DNA of 64,000 nucleotides, taken from Nocardiopsis_C rhodophaea (GTDB lineage Bacteria > Actinomycetota > Actinomycetes > Streptosporangiales > Streptosporangiaceae). Below the pieces are notes generated by a model. That model made no database searches, was not told the origin of the DNA, and was given only the letters and a program-made list of their open reading frames with translations. This document shows positions 16,435-26,039 of the stretch, in pieces. Where the stretch lies: contig NZ_BAAAPC010000003.1 in assembly GCF_039530945.1 (NCBI RefSeq), forward strand, positions 186,001-250,000, in the 5' to 3' direction. How positions within the stretch are numbered: position 1 is the stretch's first letter; the number at the start of each line of letters is the position of its first letter. The position numbers were made by a program, and so were the translations under genes.

Positions 16435-19400
16435 ATGACGATGAAGCTGTACCAGCCGATGCTCTACGTCGGCCTGGGCGGTACCGGGTGCCTCATCGGC
16501 GCCGAGCTGGAGCGCCGCCTGCGCGAGGAGCTGTGCGGTCCCGACGGGACCGAGTTCCAGCAGCGGCGCCCCGGCGGCAACCTGCTCCCCTACCAGCTCC
16601 CGTCCTGCGTCCAGTTCGTCTACGCCGACGTCAGCCGCGCCGAGCTCGACCGGCTTCCCGCCCGGGTGGTGCCGGGCCGCCGCCACATCGCGGCCGCTGA
16701 GCAGACCGCGCACTACGTCCGCGACCTGGTGCCCTCCGCCTACACCTACCCCGAGGCCGCGCGCAGCCTGCGGCTCAGCGCCGGGGATGTCGTCACCGAC
16801 TGGCTGCCGCCCGCCTCGGGGGAGCCCCGCGTCTCCCCGCTGGACCGCGGGGCCGGGCAGTTCCCCACGGTCGGCCGGGCCGCGCTGTTCGAGACGTTCC
16901 GCGGCGGCACCGCCCCGGCCGTGGGATCGCTGAAGGAGGCCATCAACCGGCTGGCCACCTCGGCCGGGGACCTCAGCGCCCTCGGCGGCGGCCTGCCCAA
17001 GTCCTGCGACGTGTTCGTCGCGTTCTCGGTGGCGGGCGGCACCGGCGCCGGGATCTTCTACGACTACCTGCACTTGATCGCCAACACCTTCAAGGAGTCG
17101 GACCTGCGGGTCAAGATCTACCCGCTGGTCCTGATGCCCTCCGCCTTCGACGAGGGACTCGGCGGCGGACGCAACGCCAAGCTGAACGCCGGCCGCGCAC
17201 TGCTCGACATGTTCCGCCTCGTCGACGACCAGAACAGCAGCGGCGCCGCCCTCGACTTGCTCGACGACTCACGCCTGGCCTCCGGCCCCCGCCGACACGA
17301 CGACGCGGCCGTGCGCTACCCCGTGGAGGGCCGGATCAAGATCGCTCCCTCCACTGTGCAGACCGCGTTCCTGTTCAGCCGCCCCACCGGCGCCGACCGC
17401 GACGACCTGCACCGGTCCGTCGTCTCCCTGGTGCTCTCCCTGGCCGGGACCGACATGGAGAAGCTCGGAGAGGCGGCGGGCGCCGCGAGCCAGGAGACCC
17501 ACCAGTCCTTCGCCGACAGCTTCATCAACACCCAGGCCGAGCGCGAAGTCCCGGCCGAGTCGGGCATCGGCAACCGCGGGGTGTCGACCGCCCTGGTCGC
17601 CTCCATGACGGTCCCGGTGGACGAACTCGCCGACATCATCGGCTCCCGGCTGCTGCGGGCCGCGGTCAACGACATGCGCTCACCGCTGAACGGCAACGCC
17701 GAGCGGAACCGCGCCCTGATCGGCGAGTTCTTCACCAACGCCAACATCCAGCCGGTCCTGACCCGCACCGGCAGCGACTTCGCCGAACCGGAACCGGCCA
17801 CCGGCGCCCGCGCCATCGCCGCGGCACTCTACGACCGCGGCGACTCGATGAAGCGCAGCCTGGCCGCGCTGCGCAGCAGGCTCGGCCGCGAAGTCCCCGA
17901 GCTCGCGCAGAGCTTCGACCACCGCGCCGGCGCGCGCGGGCTGCTCGCCAAGGTCGACCCTTTCCACGCGCGACGCCTCGTGGTCGGCAACTCCGACGCC
18001 TCCGCGGAGATCGAGCAACTTGGGGCTATTGGCCTGCTGCAAAGCCGCCGCAACGCCCCGCCCCCGCCCGAGGGGTTCGGCGCCGCCCCGCCGTCCATCC
18101 CCGAGCTGCGCGACCGCCTCAACGGACTGATCAAGACCAAGTACACCGATCCCGCCCCCGCGCGCGCCCGCGCCGACCAGGACGTCTGGTACGAGTGGCA
18201 GAGCAGGCTGGCGTGGAGCGAGGCGTGGAGCGGGAACGCCCCGCGCTGGAACCGGGCGGCCACCCTGCTGACCACGGAGCTCACCGCGTTCACCGACGCC
18301 CTCGACGAGCACGCCCGCACCGACGGTGAGCGCTTCGAGCAGCTGGCCCAGCAGCTCTACCGCCCGCGCACCGGCGTCTCCTACCTGCTGCCGCCGGTCG
18401 GCTCCGACCTCGAACCGTTCTACCGGCGGGCCAAGGACCGCCTCCTGGCGCACTTCCAGGAACTCGACCTGCTGCGCCCGAACTCCACCGAGGCCGACCT
18501 CGTCGAGACCATCATCGGCCCCGAGGGCTGGCGGACGGCCTACGACATCTCCGTCGACCGCCAGCCGACCGACGCGGTCGCGTTCCTCCGCGAGACCCTC
18601 AAGACCGCGGTCAAGCGGTTCCTCCGCGACCCCGGCCCGGTCCAGAAGCCGCTGCTGCCCCGGCTGGCCGACCTCCTCGCCCACGTCACCGACCAGGGCG
18701 ACGGCTCCATCGCCGACGAGGACCTCAACGAGTTCCGTGCCAAGCTCGCGGCCCTGCTCCCGGTCGGCTACATCCCGCAGGGCGGTGGCCCGCTCAAGGT
18801 CCTCATCACCTACCACGCGGCGGCACCCAACGCCCGCATCGAGCAGTACCTGCGCGAGTCGATCAACCTGCCCCAGGGCGGCGGGTTCACCTACGAACTG
18901 CGGCCGGTCAGCGCCGAGACGGTCAGTGTGGTGCTCTTCCGGACCTCGATGAGCGTCACCGAGGTCCGCGAGGTGCGCGACGTCATGCGGCTGTGGGCTG
19001 ACGCCCTCAGGAACCAGCAGCCGCAGGACTACCTGCGCTGGCGGCAGCGGCTCGGCTTCGACTTCGGCTACCTCGCCACCACCGAGGAGCACCGCGTCTA
19101 CATCCTGCACCGGCTGCTCAACGCGCTGTGGAACGGCCGTGCCCATGTCATCGGCGACCCGCTGTCGCCCCTGGAGGTGCGGTTCGTCCTGGGCGGGGGC
19201 GTCACCATGCCCTTGCAGCTGGTCCCGCTGGAGGAGACCTCGTCGTGGGGAAGCCTGCTGCGCTCCTACGAGCACTGGGCGTTCAGCGGAGAGGACGCGA
19301 TCACCCGCCAGTTCTGCAGCCAGCTGATGAGCGAGCTGCCGAACGGGGTCGAGGACAGACCGTCCGACCCGCACGACCTCTACTGGGTCATCCGCGACAT

Positions 19401-19617
19401 GGCCGACGACGAGGTGAAGCGTTTGGACAACCTGATGAAGGAGCTGCACAGCTCGCACCAGGGCCGTGCGCTCCAGCTCCGGGACTTCTGGTCGAACACG
19501 CTCCCGGCCGCGCTCGCCCTGGAATTCCAGGGCGCGGTGGCGCCCATCCGCGCCAACCTCCGGGCGCTGGAGCAGGTGGTGTCGCGGCGGAGCGAGGGCG
19601 GTGACGGGCTCCGATGA
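16435..19617 (+). CDS. tubulin-like GTPase-domain protein
   Basis: 1060 residues. The N-terminal third matches the bacterial 'tubulin-like' (Tubulin_2) family: YVGLGGTGCLIGAELERRL at 11-29 for nucleotide binding, and the tubulin/FtsZ signature as AGGTGAG at 200-206 inside FSVAGGTGAGIFYDYLHLIA. The remaining 700 residues are soluble and mostly helical, with no TM segment; they include long charged stretches and no domain I can name. Large proteins of this kind occur in actinobacterial gene arrays with VWA proteins and P-loop GTPases. Polymerisation is plausible but untested. The ATG at 16435 follows GAAGGG. The stop overlaps the next gene (ATGA), giving tight coupling to the membrane protein downstream. 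Confidence 0.87.
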   Translation: MTMKLYQPMLYVGLGGTGCLIGAELERRLREELCGPDGTEFQQRRPGGNLLPYQLPSCVQFVYADVSRAELDRLPARVVPGRRHIAAAEQTAHYVRDLVPSAYTYPEAARSLRLSAGDVVTDWLPPASGEPRVSPLDRGAGQFPTVGRAALFETFRGGTAPAVGSLKEAINRLATSAGDLSALGGGLPKSCDVFVAFSVAGGTGAGIFYDYLHLIANTFKESDLRVKIYPLVLMPSAFDEGLGGGRNAKLNAGRALLDMFRLVDDQNSSGAALDLLDDSRLASGPRRHDDAAVRYPVEGRIKIAPSTVQTAFLFSRPTGADRDDLHRSVVSLVLSLAGTDMEKLGEAAGAASQETHQSFADSFINTQAEREVPAESGIGNRGVSTALVASMTVPVDELADIIGSRLLRAAVNDMRSPLNGNAERNRALIGEFFTNANIQPVLTRTGSDFAEPEPATGARAIAAALYDRGDSMKRSLAALRSRLGREVPELAQSFDHRAGARGLLAKVDPFHARRLVVGNSDASAEIEQLGAIGLLQSRRNAPPPPEGFGAAPPSIPELRDRLNGLIKTKYTDPAPARARADQDVWYEWQSRLAWSEAWSGNAPRWNRAATLLTTELTAFTDALDEHARTDGERFEQLAQQLYRPRTGVSYLLPPVGSDLEPFYRRAKDRLLAHFQELDLLRPNSTEADLVETIIGPEGWRTAYDISVDRQPTDAVAFLRETLKTAVKRFLRDPGPVQKPLLPRLADLLAHVTDQGDGSIADEDLNEFRAKLAALLPVGYIPQGGGPLKVLITYHAAAPNARIEQYLRESINLPQGGGFTYELRPVSAETVSVVLFRTSMSVTEVREVRDVMRLWADALRNQQPQDYLRWRQRLGFDFGYLATTEEHRVYILHRLLNALWNGRAHVIGDPLSPLEVRFVLGGGVTMPLQLVPLEETSSWGSLLRSYEHWAFSGEDAITRQFCSQLMSELPNGVEDRPSDPHDLYWVIRDMADDEVKRLDNLMKELHSSHQGRALQLRDFWSNTLPAALALEFQGAVAPIRANLRALEQVVSRRSEGGDGLR

Positions 19618-22088
19618 GCGTTCACCGCCTCGACCTGCGCGGATTGACCCGCGACGAGTCGCGGAAAACCGTCCGCGCGGTCTTCGGCCCGGGGACCCCG
19701 CCGACCGACTCGGCGCGCGCGCTGGTCCTGGACGAGACGGGCCGCCTGGTCGACCACGCCGACAGCTACGAGGACATCTTCAACAGCGGCCGGGTCCAGA
19801 CGATGGTGTGCGTGGCGGTGGGCCCGCCGGAGCGCACCGCGGCCAGGCGGACGCTGAACCGCCCCGGGCAGATCGGCCCGGAGCGCGGGATCGCCACCCT
19901 GTGGGTCGACGACGAGACCGGGGTGGGCTGGACGCTGCACCCCCCTGGCCCGGCCTCCCCGTTCCCCGGTGCCGTCCCCGAGTCGCGCATCGGCGCGGAC
20001 CGGCTGGTCGAGGTGTTGAGTCACCCCGAGGTCTTCGACCGCGTCGTGGAGCTGAGCGGCGAGCTGCCCGAGGCCGCGGCCTCGCCCGGCCTCTACTGGG
20101 TGGGGGCCGAGTCCGGGGAGGACGCGGTCACCGCCGCGCTGCTGCGCGCCGCCTTCGCCCTCACAGCGAAGCCGTCGGGTTCCGGGTCGTCCGCGCCGAC
20201 GGCGACCGCGCGGTCCTCGGGCTCCCCGCTGGTCGACCTGGTGGAGGGGGTGCGTCGGCCATCCGTCGCCACGGACGACCCGGGCAACGGCGAGCTCGCC
20301 GCCCGCGAGCGCCGCCTGCGCCACGCGCTCGGCCGCGCCGACGGCTCCCTGGAGTCGCTCTCCGGGTGGCTCGGTGTTTTCGGCACCGCCTCCCCCGCAC
20401 GGCTCCGCGCCTCGGAGCTGCCTGCTGTCGGTGCCGCCCTGGCCGACTACCGCGACTACGTCGTAGCCCTGTTCACCCGGTTGAACACGCTCACCGGCGA
20501 GCCGCTCGCCGCAGAGCTAGCGCGAGCGGGGATCGCGGTCCGGCCGGTGCCGCCGGAGGAGTCACGCGAGGCCGTTGACGCCCTGCGCCGCCGGGCCGAG
20601 TCCCGGCTCGCCCGGGGCGGTGCGGTCACGGAGGTGGCCGCGGACCTCGACCGTGTGGCCGCCCACGTCTCGCCTCCCGGCAGCGCCGCCGAGATGCCGC
20701 GGGTGCGCCACGCTGTCCCCAGCGGACTGGTCGACGCCCTGGAGGATCCCCCCGGCTTCCCGGCGCCGGGGCCCGTGTCGGGCCTGTTGGCGGCCGCGTT
20801 CGCCGCACCCCTGTTCCCGGCACTGGCCGGATGGTGGACGGGCGCGCTGGCCGGCGGGCTCATCGCGGCGCTGTGGCTGGTGATGTTCGCGGTATTGCTG
20901 GCCCGCTGCCGCCCCCTGCGGGGCGCGGCGCCGACCCTGGCGGTCCACGCGGGGGCGGCGGTCGGGGGTGTACTCGCCGGGCTGTGGATCGGTGCCGCGT
21001 CGGGCCTGTCCGTAGAGCTCGGGCCGCCGGTGGTGGTGCTGGTGGGGAGTGTGGTCGGCGGCGTTGTGGCCGCGTGGTCGCTGGCCGGTTCGTGGACCGC
21101 ACGCATCCGCGCCTGGCGGTCCTCGATCCCCCTCGACGCGGTCGATCCTGCGGCATCCGGGTTGACCCGCCTGGTCAACGCGGTGGCGCGGGACGAGTGG
21201 GCGCTGGGCGCGGCCCGCAGGCACCTCGCCGACCTCACGCGCTCCGCCGCCGGGGCGACCCGCGCCGCCACGCACGCGCTGACCGAGGCGACCGAGCGCC
21301 TCCCGACCCCGGCCACGCCCCCGGCGGAGGCGTCGGACCTGGTCCCGGTACTGCGCGCGGACCTGACCTCGCTGGTGCGTACCGCGGTGGCGCCCATCTG
21401 GTCCGGGCTGCGCGCCGGGCAGGTGCGCGACCTCTACGACTCGGTCCACGACGGCACCTCCGATCTGGTCGCCGAGTACCTGCAGCACCTGCGCACAGAG
21501 GGCCCCTACGTCCCGCCGCGCTTCGTCGCCCCAGGCGAGGAGCGGACGATCGCCGTCAGTGGTGACCCGGAACGGCTGCTGCGCGCCCTGCACCGCCCGC
21601 CGGGCGATCGGATGCTGCAACTGTGCGACCCGGCCCACCTGTCCCTGCTCTCCACCGGGGCGGGCGCGGCGCGCGGAGTCCGCTTCGCGCCCATGTCGGT
21701 GCGCCCCGCGATGTTCGGCGGCGGCCGGGAGGCGCCCTCGGACACGGTGTGGACGGCGGGCGGCCGCCTGACCGGGCTGCTGCGCCTGGTGCCGCTGCGC
21801 TCCGGTGTGATGACGACGCTGTGGTCCAACGAGCCGCCCGGTGACGAGGCCCCTGTCGGCGTGCCCGACCCGCTGAGTTCCCGGGAGGCGGTGGAGCCGG
21901 AGCAGGAGGCTGGGCGGTCCGAGCCGCCGGGCCCGAACGGAGCACGGGACCGTGCCGAGCCGCCCGGGGAGGACGCCCGCCGGTTCGCCCCCGGGCCGAC
22001 GCAGCCGGGCGGTTCCAACGAACCGATCGGGCCTGACGGGCTGGGCGGGCCGCTCCCATCGGAACCGGAAGAGGACTACCTGCGGTGA
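19614..22088 (+). CDS. large membrane protein of unknown function, tubulin-linked
   Basis: 824 residues, not recognised as a named family. The N-terminal 380 residues are soluble and mixed. Four hydrophobic segments lie at about 385-495 (GLLAAAFAAPLFPALAGWW, GGLIAALWLVMFAVLLA, and two Gly/Val-rich helices). A second soluble region (about 500-740) includes VAPIWSGLRAGQVRDLYDSV and an acidic, Pro/Gly-rich tail ends the protein. The layout suggests a membrane hub with large cytosolic domains. The ATG at 19614 overlaps the tubulin-like stop, and its own stop overlaps the pseudokinase GTG (GTGA), so these three products are probably made in fixed proportion. I find no enzymatic motif. Confidence 0.72.
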   Translation: MSVHRLDLRGLTRDESRKTVRAVFGPGTPPTDSARALVLDETGRLVDHADSYEDIFNSGRVQTMVCVAVGPPERTAARRTLNRPGQIGPERGIATLWVDDETGVGWTLHPPGPASPFPGAVPESRIGADRLVEVLSHPEVFDRVVELSGELPEAAASPGLYWVGAESGEDAVTAALLRAAFALTAKPSGSGSSAPTATARSSGSPLVDLVEGVRRPSVATDDPGNGELAARERRLRHALGRADGSLESLSGWLGVFGTASPARLRASELPAVGAALADYRDYVVALFTRLNTLTGEPLAAELARAGIAVRPVPPEESREAVDALRRRAESRLARGGAVTEVAADLDRVAAHVSPPGSAAEMPRVRHAVPSGLVDALEDPPGFPAPGPVSGLLAAAFAAPLFPALAGWWTGALAGGLIAALWLVMFAVLLARCRPLRGAAPTLAVHAGAAVGGVLAGLWIGAASGLSVELGPPVVVLVGSVVGGVVAAWSLAGSWTARIRAWRSSIPLDAVDPAASGLTRLVNAVARDEWALGAARRHLADLTRSAAGATRAATHALTEATERLPTPATPPAEASDLVPVLRADLTSLVRTAVAPIWSGLRAGQVRDLYDSVHDGTSDLVAEYLQHLRTEGPYVPPRFVAPGEERTIAVSGDPERLLRALHRPPGDRMLQLCDPAHLSLLSTGAGAARGVRFAPMSVRPAMFGGGREAPSDTVWTAGGRLTGLLRLVPLRSGVMTTLWSNEPPGDEAPVGVPDPLSSREAVEPEQEAGRSEPPGPNGARDRAEPPGEDARRFAPGPTQPGGSNEPIGPDGLGGPLPSEPEEDYLR

Positions 22089-23317
22089 GCGAGAACAGCC
22101 TCAGAGAGGTCGTGTACACGACCCCGCACGGCGAGGAAGTGGCGTGCCGGCTGACCGAGGTCGGCGACTTCGCGGCGGCCTCCCGTTCCGTGCTCGACCG
22201 GCACCTGGTCCGGGCCGAGGCGCACGGCCGCGAGTCCTTCCTGCTCCGGGTTTCCGTCGGTGACCGGCGGTCGGACCTGGAGCGGGAGCGGGCGCTCGCC
22301 GAACTCGACAACGAGATCCTCGCTGGTGTGCGGCTGGCCCGGATGGCGGGCGAGGACTACCCGACCGAGTTGAGTCGGCTGGTCGGCTACTACGACGACC
22401 CGAAGTCGCCCTTCGCCCTGGTCGAGCCGTATCAGGGCCAGCCCCTGCGTACTCTGCTGGACCGCCGCCAGCTTTTCGACGAGGAGAGGGCGGCGTTCCG
22501 CCGAGGACTGCTCACCGCACTGAGCTGGACACACGCCGTCGAGGTGGTGCACCGGGATCTGCGTCCGCAGACTGTGCGGTGGGATCCCGACCGCAACCAG
22601 GTGCAGCTGTGCGACTTCACCTCCGCCAACGTGGCGGGAGCGCCCCGCGCCCCGGCGGGGGGTGCCCCGTGGGCGCCGCACCAGCAGCGCGACGGCGTGG
22701 GCCGGTGCGATCCTCGCGACGACATCTGGTCGGCGGGACTGCTGCTGTTCCAGGTCCTGACCGGCCACGACGTCGAGGGCGAGGCCCGGCTGCCGCTCGG
22801 CGAGCACCGGGCGCTAGCGAGCGACCTCGACGGCACGTTCGCTCTGGCGGCAGCGGACCGCCCCACCGCCGACGAACTGCTCGCCCGGCTGACGGGGCGG
22901 TCCCGGTACCGCCGCACGATCGGCACCGAACTCGACGCCGGGCGCCAGCGGTTCCAGGAGCGGCTCGACCGCAGGCGCGGCGCCCGCCCGGTGAACGGCA
23001 GAGGACCAAGCCGGGGTCCGTCCGACGAGCGTCAGCGGCCCCCGGTCACGGACACGGCGTCGGAACGGCCTGCCAGGGCGGGCACGACCGTCCCGGAGGA
23101 CCCGCTGCGAGAACGGGAGCCGGTGGCCGAGAGCACCGAGGCGAACGGGGGAACCAGGCTGCTTCCTCAGACCGAGCCGCGCGCCTCCTTCCGCGATCTG
23201 GAGTCTCTGGACATCACCCTCGCCGGTGTCTCGAAGATCGCGATGATCGCCATGGCCGTGATCGGCCTCGTCGCCGTGCTCCTCGCTGTGTTCGTCCTGG
23301 TCGTCCGGGGCGGGTGA
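22085..23317 (+). CDS. membrane-anchored Ser/Thr kinase-like protein, probable pseudokinase
   Basis: 410 residues. A protein-kinase fold occupies about 30-290. The catalytic loop reads HRDLRPQTVRWD (HRD at 156-158), so the catalytic Asp is kept, but the Lys and Asn that normally follow are Arg and Thr. The metal-binding DFG is DFT (177-179), and the beta-3 lysine position appears as Arg (FLLRVS). The DxWSxG-like helix is present as DDIWSAGLLLFQVLTG. Three substitutions in nucleotide-binding positions argue for a pseudokinase or a very weak kinase. A linker rich in Arg/Pro leads to one C-terminal TM helix (about 383-407). It is coupled to the preceding membrane protein by GTGA. A scaffold or sensor role is inferred. 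Confidence 0.82.
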   Translation: MSENSLREVVYTTPHGEEVACRLTEVGDFAAASRSVLDRHLVRAEAHGRESFLLRVSVGDRRSDLERERALAELDNEILAGVRLARMAGEDYPTELSRLVGYYDDPKSPFALVEPYQGQPLRTLLDRRQLFDEERAAFRRGLLTALSWTHAVEVVHRDLRPQTVRWDPDRNQVQLCDFTSANVAGAPRAPAGGAPWAPHQQRDGVGRCDPRDDIWSAGLLLFQVLTGHDVEGEARLPLGEHRALASDLDGTFALAAADRPTADELLARLTGRSRYRRTIGTELDAGRQRFQERLDRRRGARPVNGRGPSRGPSDERQRPPVTDTASERPARAGTTVPEDPLREREPVAESTEANGGTRLLPQTEPRASFRDLESLDITLAGVSKIAMIAMAVIGLVAVLLAVFVLVVRGG

Positions 23318-23401
23318 GCCGATGCGTGAACGGCGCCGCGCGTCCCCGTCCCCCAATCCCCTACCGGGCTCCGTCACCCCGATCGAAAGGCCGACCCGAC
23401 G

Positions 23402-24451
23402 ATGACCCTCCCCGACAACGCCGAAGGCGTACGCTGCCCGGTCTGCCTCAGCCGGGTCAGCCTGGACTTCGACAAGCTGTGGGAATGGGTGGACGGCCGC
23501 CACCAGCCGCTGGACATCCCGGAGCAGGCCACCGAGGAGCAGCGGGCCCGGCGGCTGCGCCGTGCCCAGGTGCGCTGTCCCAACCTGGGGCAGGACTTCC
23601 CCGAGCACTTCCTCCCCTACCAGTACGTGGACAGCGACCCGGTGGTGATCGGTCTCATCGGCGCGTCGATGTCGGGCAAGACCCACCTGCTCGCGTCCAT
23701 GATCGCGGCGGTCCAAGACGACGGCCTGGACCGGTACGGCTTATCCGTCACGCCGCTGGACATCGCCCGCTACGAACGGTTCATCAACACCAAGGTGCGT
23801 CCGCTGTTCGAGCGGGGCGAGGTCCTGGCCCGGACCAGCGACAACGTCTGGGAGTTCGAGGTCGGGCTGATGGTCTCCGACCGCGATGGCCCGCCCTCGG
23901 CCCCCCAGCGTGCGGTCGCCTTCTTCGATGTCTCCGGAGGCGAACTGTCCGCACTCTCCCCCGCTGAGCGGCGGGTCTTCCTGGACGCGGTCGACGCGTT
24001 CGTGTTCGTGGTCGACGCGGACCAGCTGGATGGCGGCGTTCCGGACGCCGCGTTCAGCACCATCCTGAGCCTGGTCCAGAACAAGCAGGACAAGGCGGCG
24101 CTGCTGATCCTGACCAAGGCGGACCGATTCCGATTCGGCTATCCGGTGGACCGGTGGCTGCGCGACGGCCCGCCGTCCCCGGATCTCGACGCCGCCGAGA
24201 TCGAGGCTGAGAGCCGCGAAATCTACACGTTCGTCGAACGGTACGACAAGGCCGGGGGCTGGCTCCGACCGTACTTCGAGTTCGGCAGGTCCGCAATGCA
24301 CGCTGCGTCGGCGACGGGCGGCCCCTGCGCTCCTGGACAGCGCCATTTCGCACGCCCGGTGCGCCCCCAGAGGGTGCTGCGGTCGTTCCTGACACTGATG
24401 GCGTTGACCGGCGTGATCGATTCCGACGAGGCGCGGAAGGTGGGTCGCTGA
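23402..24451 (+). CDS. P-loop GTPase (TRAFAC/double-GTPase-like) with N-terminal Cys motif
   Basis: 349 residues. The N-terminus carries CPVC (about 12-15) and a second CPN near residue 59, a partial zinc-ribbon-like arrangement. The GTPase core has Walker A GASMSGKT (87-94), a switch-II-like FFDVSGGE near 176, and the base-specificity motif TKAD at 238-241. This matches the TRAFAC-clade GTPases that comparative genomics places in actinobacterial conflict-type gene arrays beside VWA, tubulin-like and GAP1-like genes; assignment to a precise subfamily needs a profile search. It lies 84 bases after the pseudokinase gene and one base before the next gene. It is probably soluble and likely the NTP switch of the array. 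Confidence 0.82.
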   Translation: MTLPDNAEGVRCPVCLSRVSLDFDKLWEWVDGRHQPLDIPEQATEEQRARRLRRAQVRCPNLGQDFPEHFLPYQYVDSDPVVIGLIGASMSGKTHLLASMIAAVQDDGLDRYGLSVTPLDIARYERFINTKVRPLFERGEVLARTSDNVWEFEVGLMVSDRDGPPSAPQRAVAFFDVSGGELSALSPAERRVFLDAVDAFVFVVDADQLDGGVPDAAFSTILSLVQNKQDKAALLILTKADRFRFGYPVDRWLRDGPPSPDLDAAEIEAESREIYTFVERYDKAGGWLRPYFEFGRSAMHAASATGGPCAPGQRHFARPVRPQRVLRSFLTLMALTGVIDSDEARKVGR

Positions 24452-24452
24452 G

Positions 24453-26039
24453 ATGACCGAGCGGAGCACCCGTCCCGGCACCGATCTGCATCGAATCTTC
24501 TTCAGTTGGCGGAAAAGCAACCTACTGGGGCAGGACTTCGGCCCGAGCGCGACTTCGTTGCACGATTTCCCCCAGGCGGAGTACAGCGCACTGTCGAACT
24601 GGGCGGACCGCCTCAACAAGGTGGGGGTACCCGAGTTCGCCCTCGGCCAGGCCGCGCCGAGTCACTGGTACCGACGGTTCAACGACGGCAATGGGGCGCT
24701 GCTATACCGCAAGCCCGAGCAGCCGCCCCGAGACGCCCGGTCCAGCACGACGTGGGCCCTCGTCGGCGCCGACCTGAACATGCCCGGCACCCTCGTCGCT
24801 TCCTGGGAGAAGCGACTCTTGGTACCGCGGCGGGAGGCATGGGGCTGGGGTTCGTTGGAACCGGTCTCGTCGAGCGACCTGCGTCGTGTGAGCGATCACC
24901 ACGGTGACACTCTGTACCGGCACGCCGCCCGCCGCCCGGAACTGACCGACCTCGTCGCGGCCGTGCTGGAAGAACCAACAGACCCCATCGACATCATGCT
25001 TCCCGAGGACCCACATGCACTCCCTGAACACGGGCGCCTGCTCCTTCTGTGGGGCCTGTACCACTCGCTGGTCGAACTGCTCGGGAGCGAGACCGACCCG
25101 AGGTTCCCCGGGGTCGGGTGGTCCTTCTGCACCTATGAGCCGTGGCCCGCCGACATGCGCCCCGAGGCGGACCGTCCGCGCATCGCATTCCGTCCGTACC
25201 GGGCGTACGGCGTCCCCGAGGGGTGGCGGAGACTGGATCTCACGGAGCCGCGCGAGCCTGAGAACGACGCACAAGGGGGTGCGGAGGCCAACGACAGCGA
25301 CTTCCGCGCCATGGCCGGGTGGCTGATCGACGGGATCGGGAACCCGGACGGGGTCTTCGCCTCACGGGGCGAGAAAGCTCCGCCCCATGACATTCCGTGG
25401 GGACAGGTCCTGAAGCTTCTCTCCGCGATCGTGAAGCGGGACGTGCCCCGCAGGTCCGCTCCGCGCGAGCAGCTGTGGCCGGAGCCGTCTCCGTCGGTCG
25501 GCGGAGCGGAGGACGCGCAGGAGGCGCCGTCCGACCGGGAGCCGCCCCGGCTGGACACGGCGGACCGGGACGCGTCGGGCATCCATCAGCCGACCGCCGC
25601 CAACGAGCCCGCGTGGGAGTCCACGCGATGGCGCCGCGACCGCGACGACGCGCCTCCGCTGATGCCCGGTTCCTCCGCGTCGCGCGCGTCCGGCTCGCAG
25701 AGGACCGCCCCCGAATTCGAGCATCCCCACCGGCACCCCGCCGCCGCGAGCGCACGCACCGACGCCGTTGAATCTTCACAGGATTCCCCGTCCGATCGAC
25801 CTGGGGAACTGATCGACGCCATCGCCGGGGCGAGGGATACCTGGGAGATCGACTCCGCATTGAACCGGCTCGTGTACCACTTCCACCCCGAACTCGAACA
25901 GCCCTACGTAGAGCTGCGGTGGCAGCAGCCACGCTGGCGTCCGGTGCCCGCCGCGCTCGTGCCGTGGCTCGCGGCGGGCGCGATCGTCTTCCTGGTGGTG
26001 CTCACGCTCGTCCTGGCCGCAGCGCTGTTGGTGCGGTGA
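24453..26039 (+). CDS. GAP1-like GTPase-associated protein, C-terminally anchored (tentative)
   Basis: 528 residues. The N-terminal part starts with LHRIFFSWRKSNLLGQDFGP and later has HWYRRFNDGNGALLYRK and TTWALVGADLNMPGTLVA. That order resembles the N-terminal domain of 'GTPase-associated protein 1' families, though I recognise it only by pattern. A low-complexity Pro/Arg/Asp-rich linker covers about 320-450. A single TM helix closes the protein (about 497-526, ALVPWLAAGAIVFLVVLTLV). The start is ATG 24453, one base after the GTPase stop; its stop TGA overlaps the next ATG (TGATG). The position next to the GTPase supports a partner or regulator role. It could also be a lineage-specific protein. 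Confidence 0.6.
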   Translation: MTERSTRPGTDLHRIFFSWRKSNLLGQDFGPSATSLHDFPQAEYSALSNWADRLNKVGVPEFALGQAAPSHWYRRFNDGNGALLYRKPEQPPRDARSSTTWALVGADLNMPGTLVASWEKRLLVPRREAWGWGSLEPVSSSDLRRVSDHHGDTLYRHAARRPELTDLVAAVLEEPTDPIDIMLPEDPHALPEHGRLLLLWGLYHSLVELLGSETDPRFPGVGWSFCTYEPWPADMRPEADRPRIAFRPYRAYGVPEGWRRLDLTEPREPENDAQGGAEANDSDFRAMAGWLIDGIGNPDGVFASRGEKAPPHDIPWGQVLKLLSAIVKRDVPRRSAPREQLWPEPSPSVGGAEDAQEAPSDREPPRLDTADRDASGIHQPTAANEPAWESTRWRRDRDDAPPLMPGSSASRASGSQRTAPEFEHPHRHPAAASARTDAVESSQDSPSDRPGELIDAIAGARDTWEIDSALNRLVYHFHPELEQPYVELRWQQPRWRPVPAALVPWLAAGAIVFLVVLTLVLAAALLVR

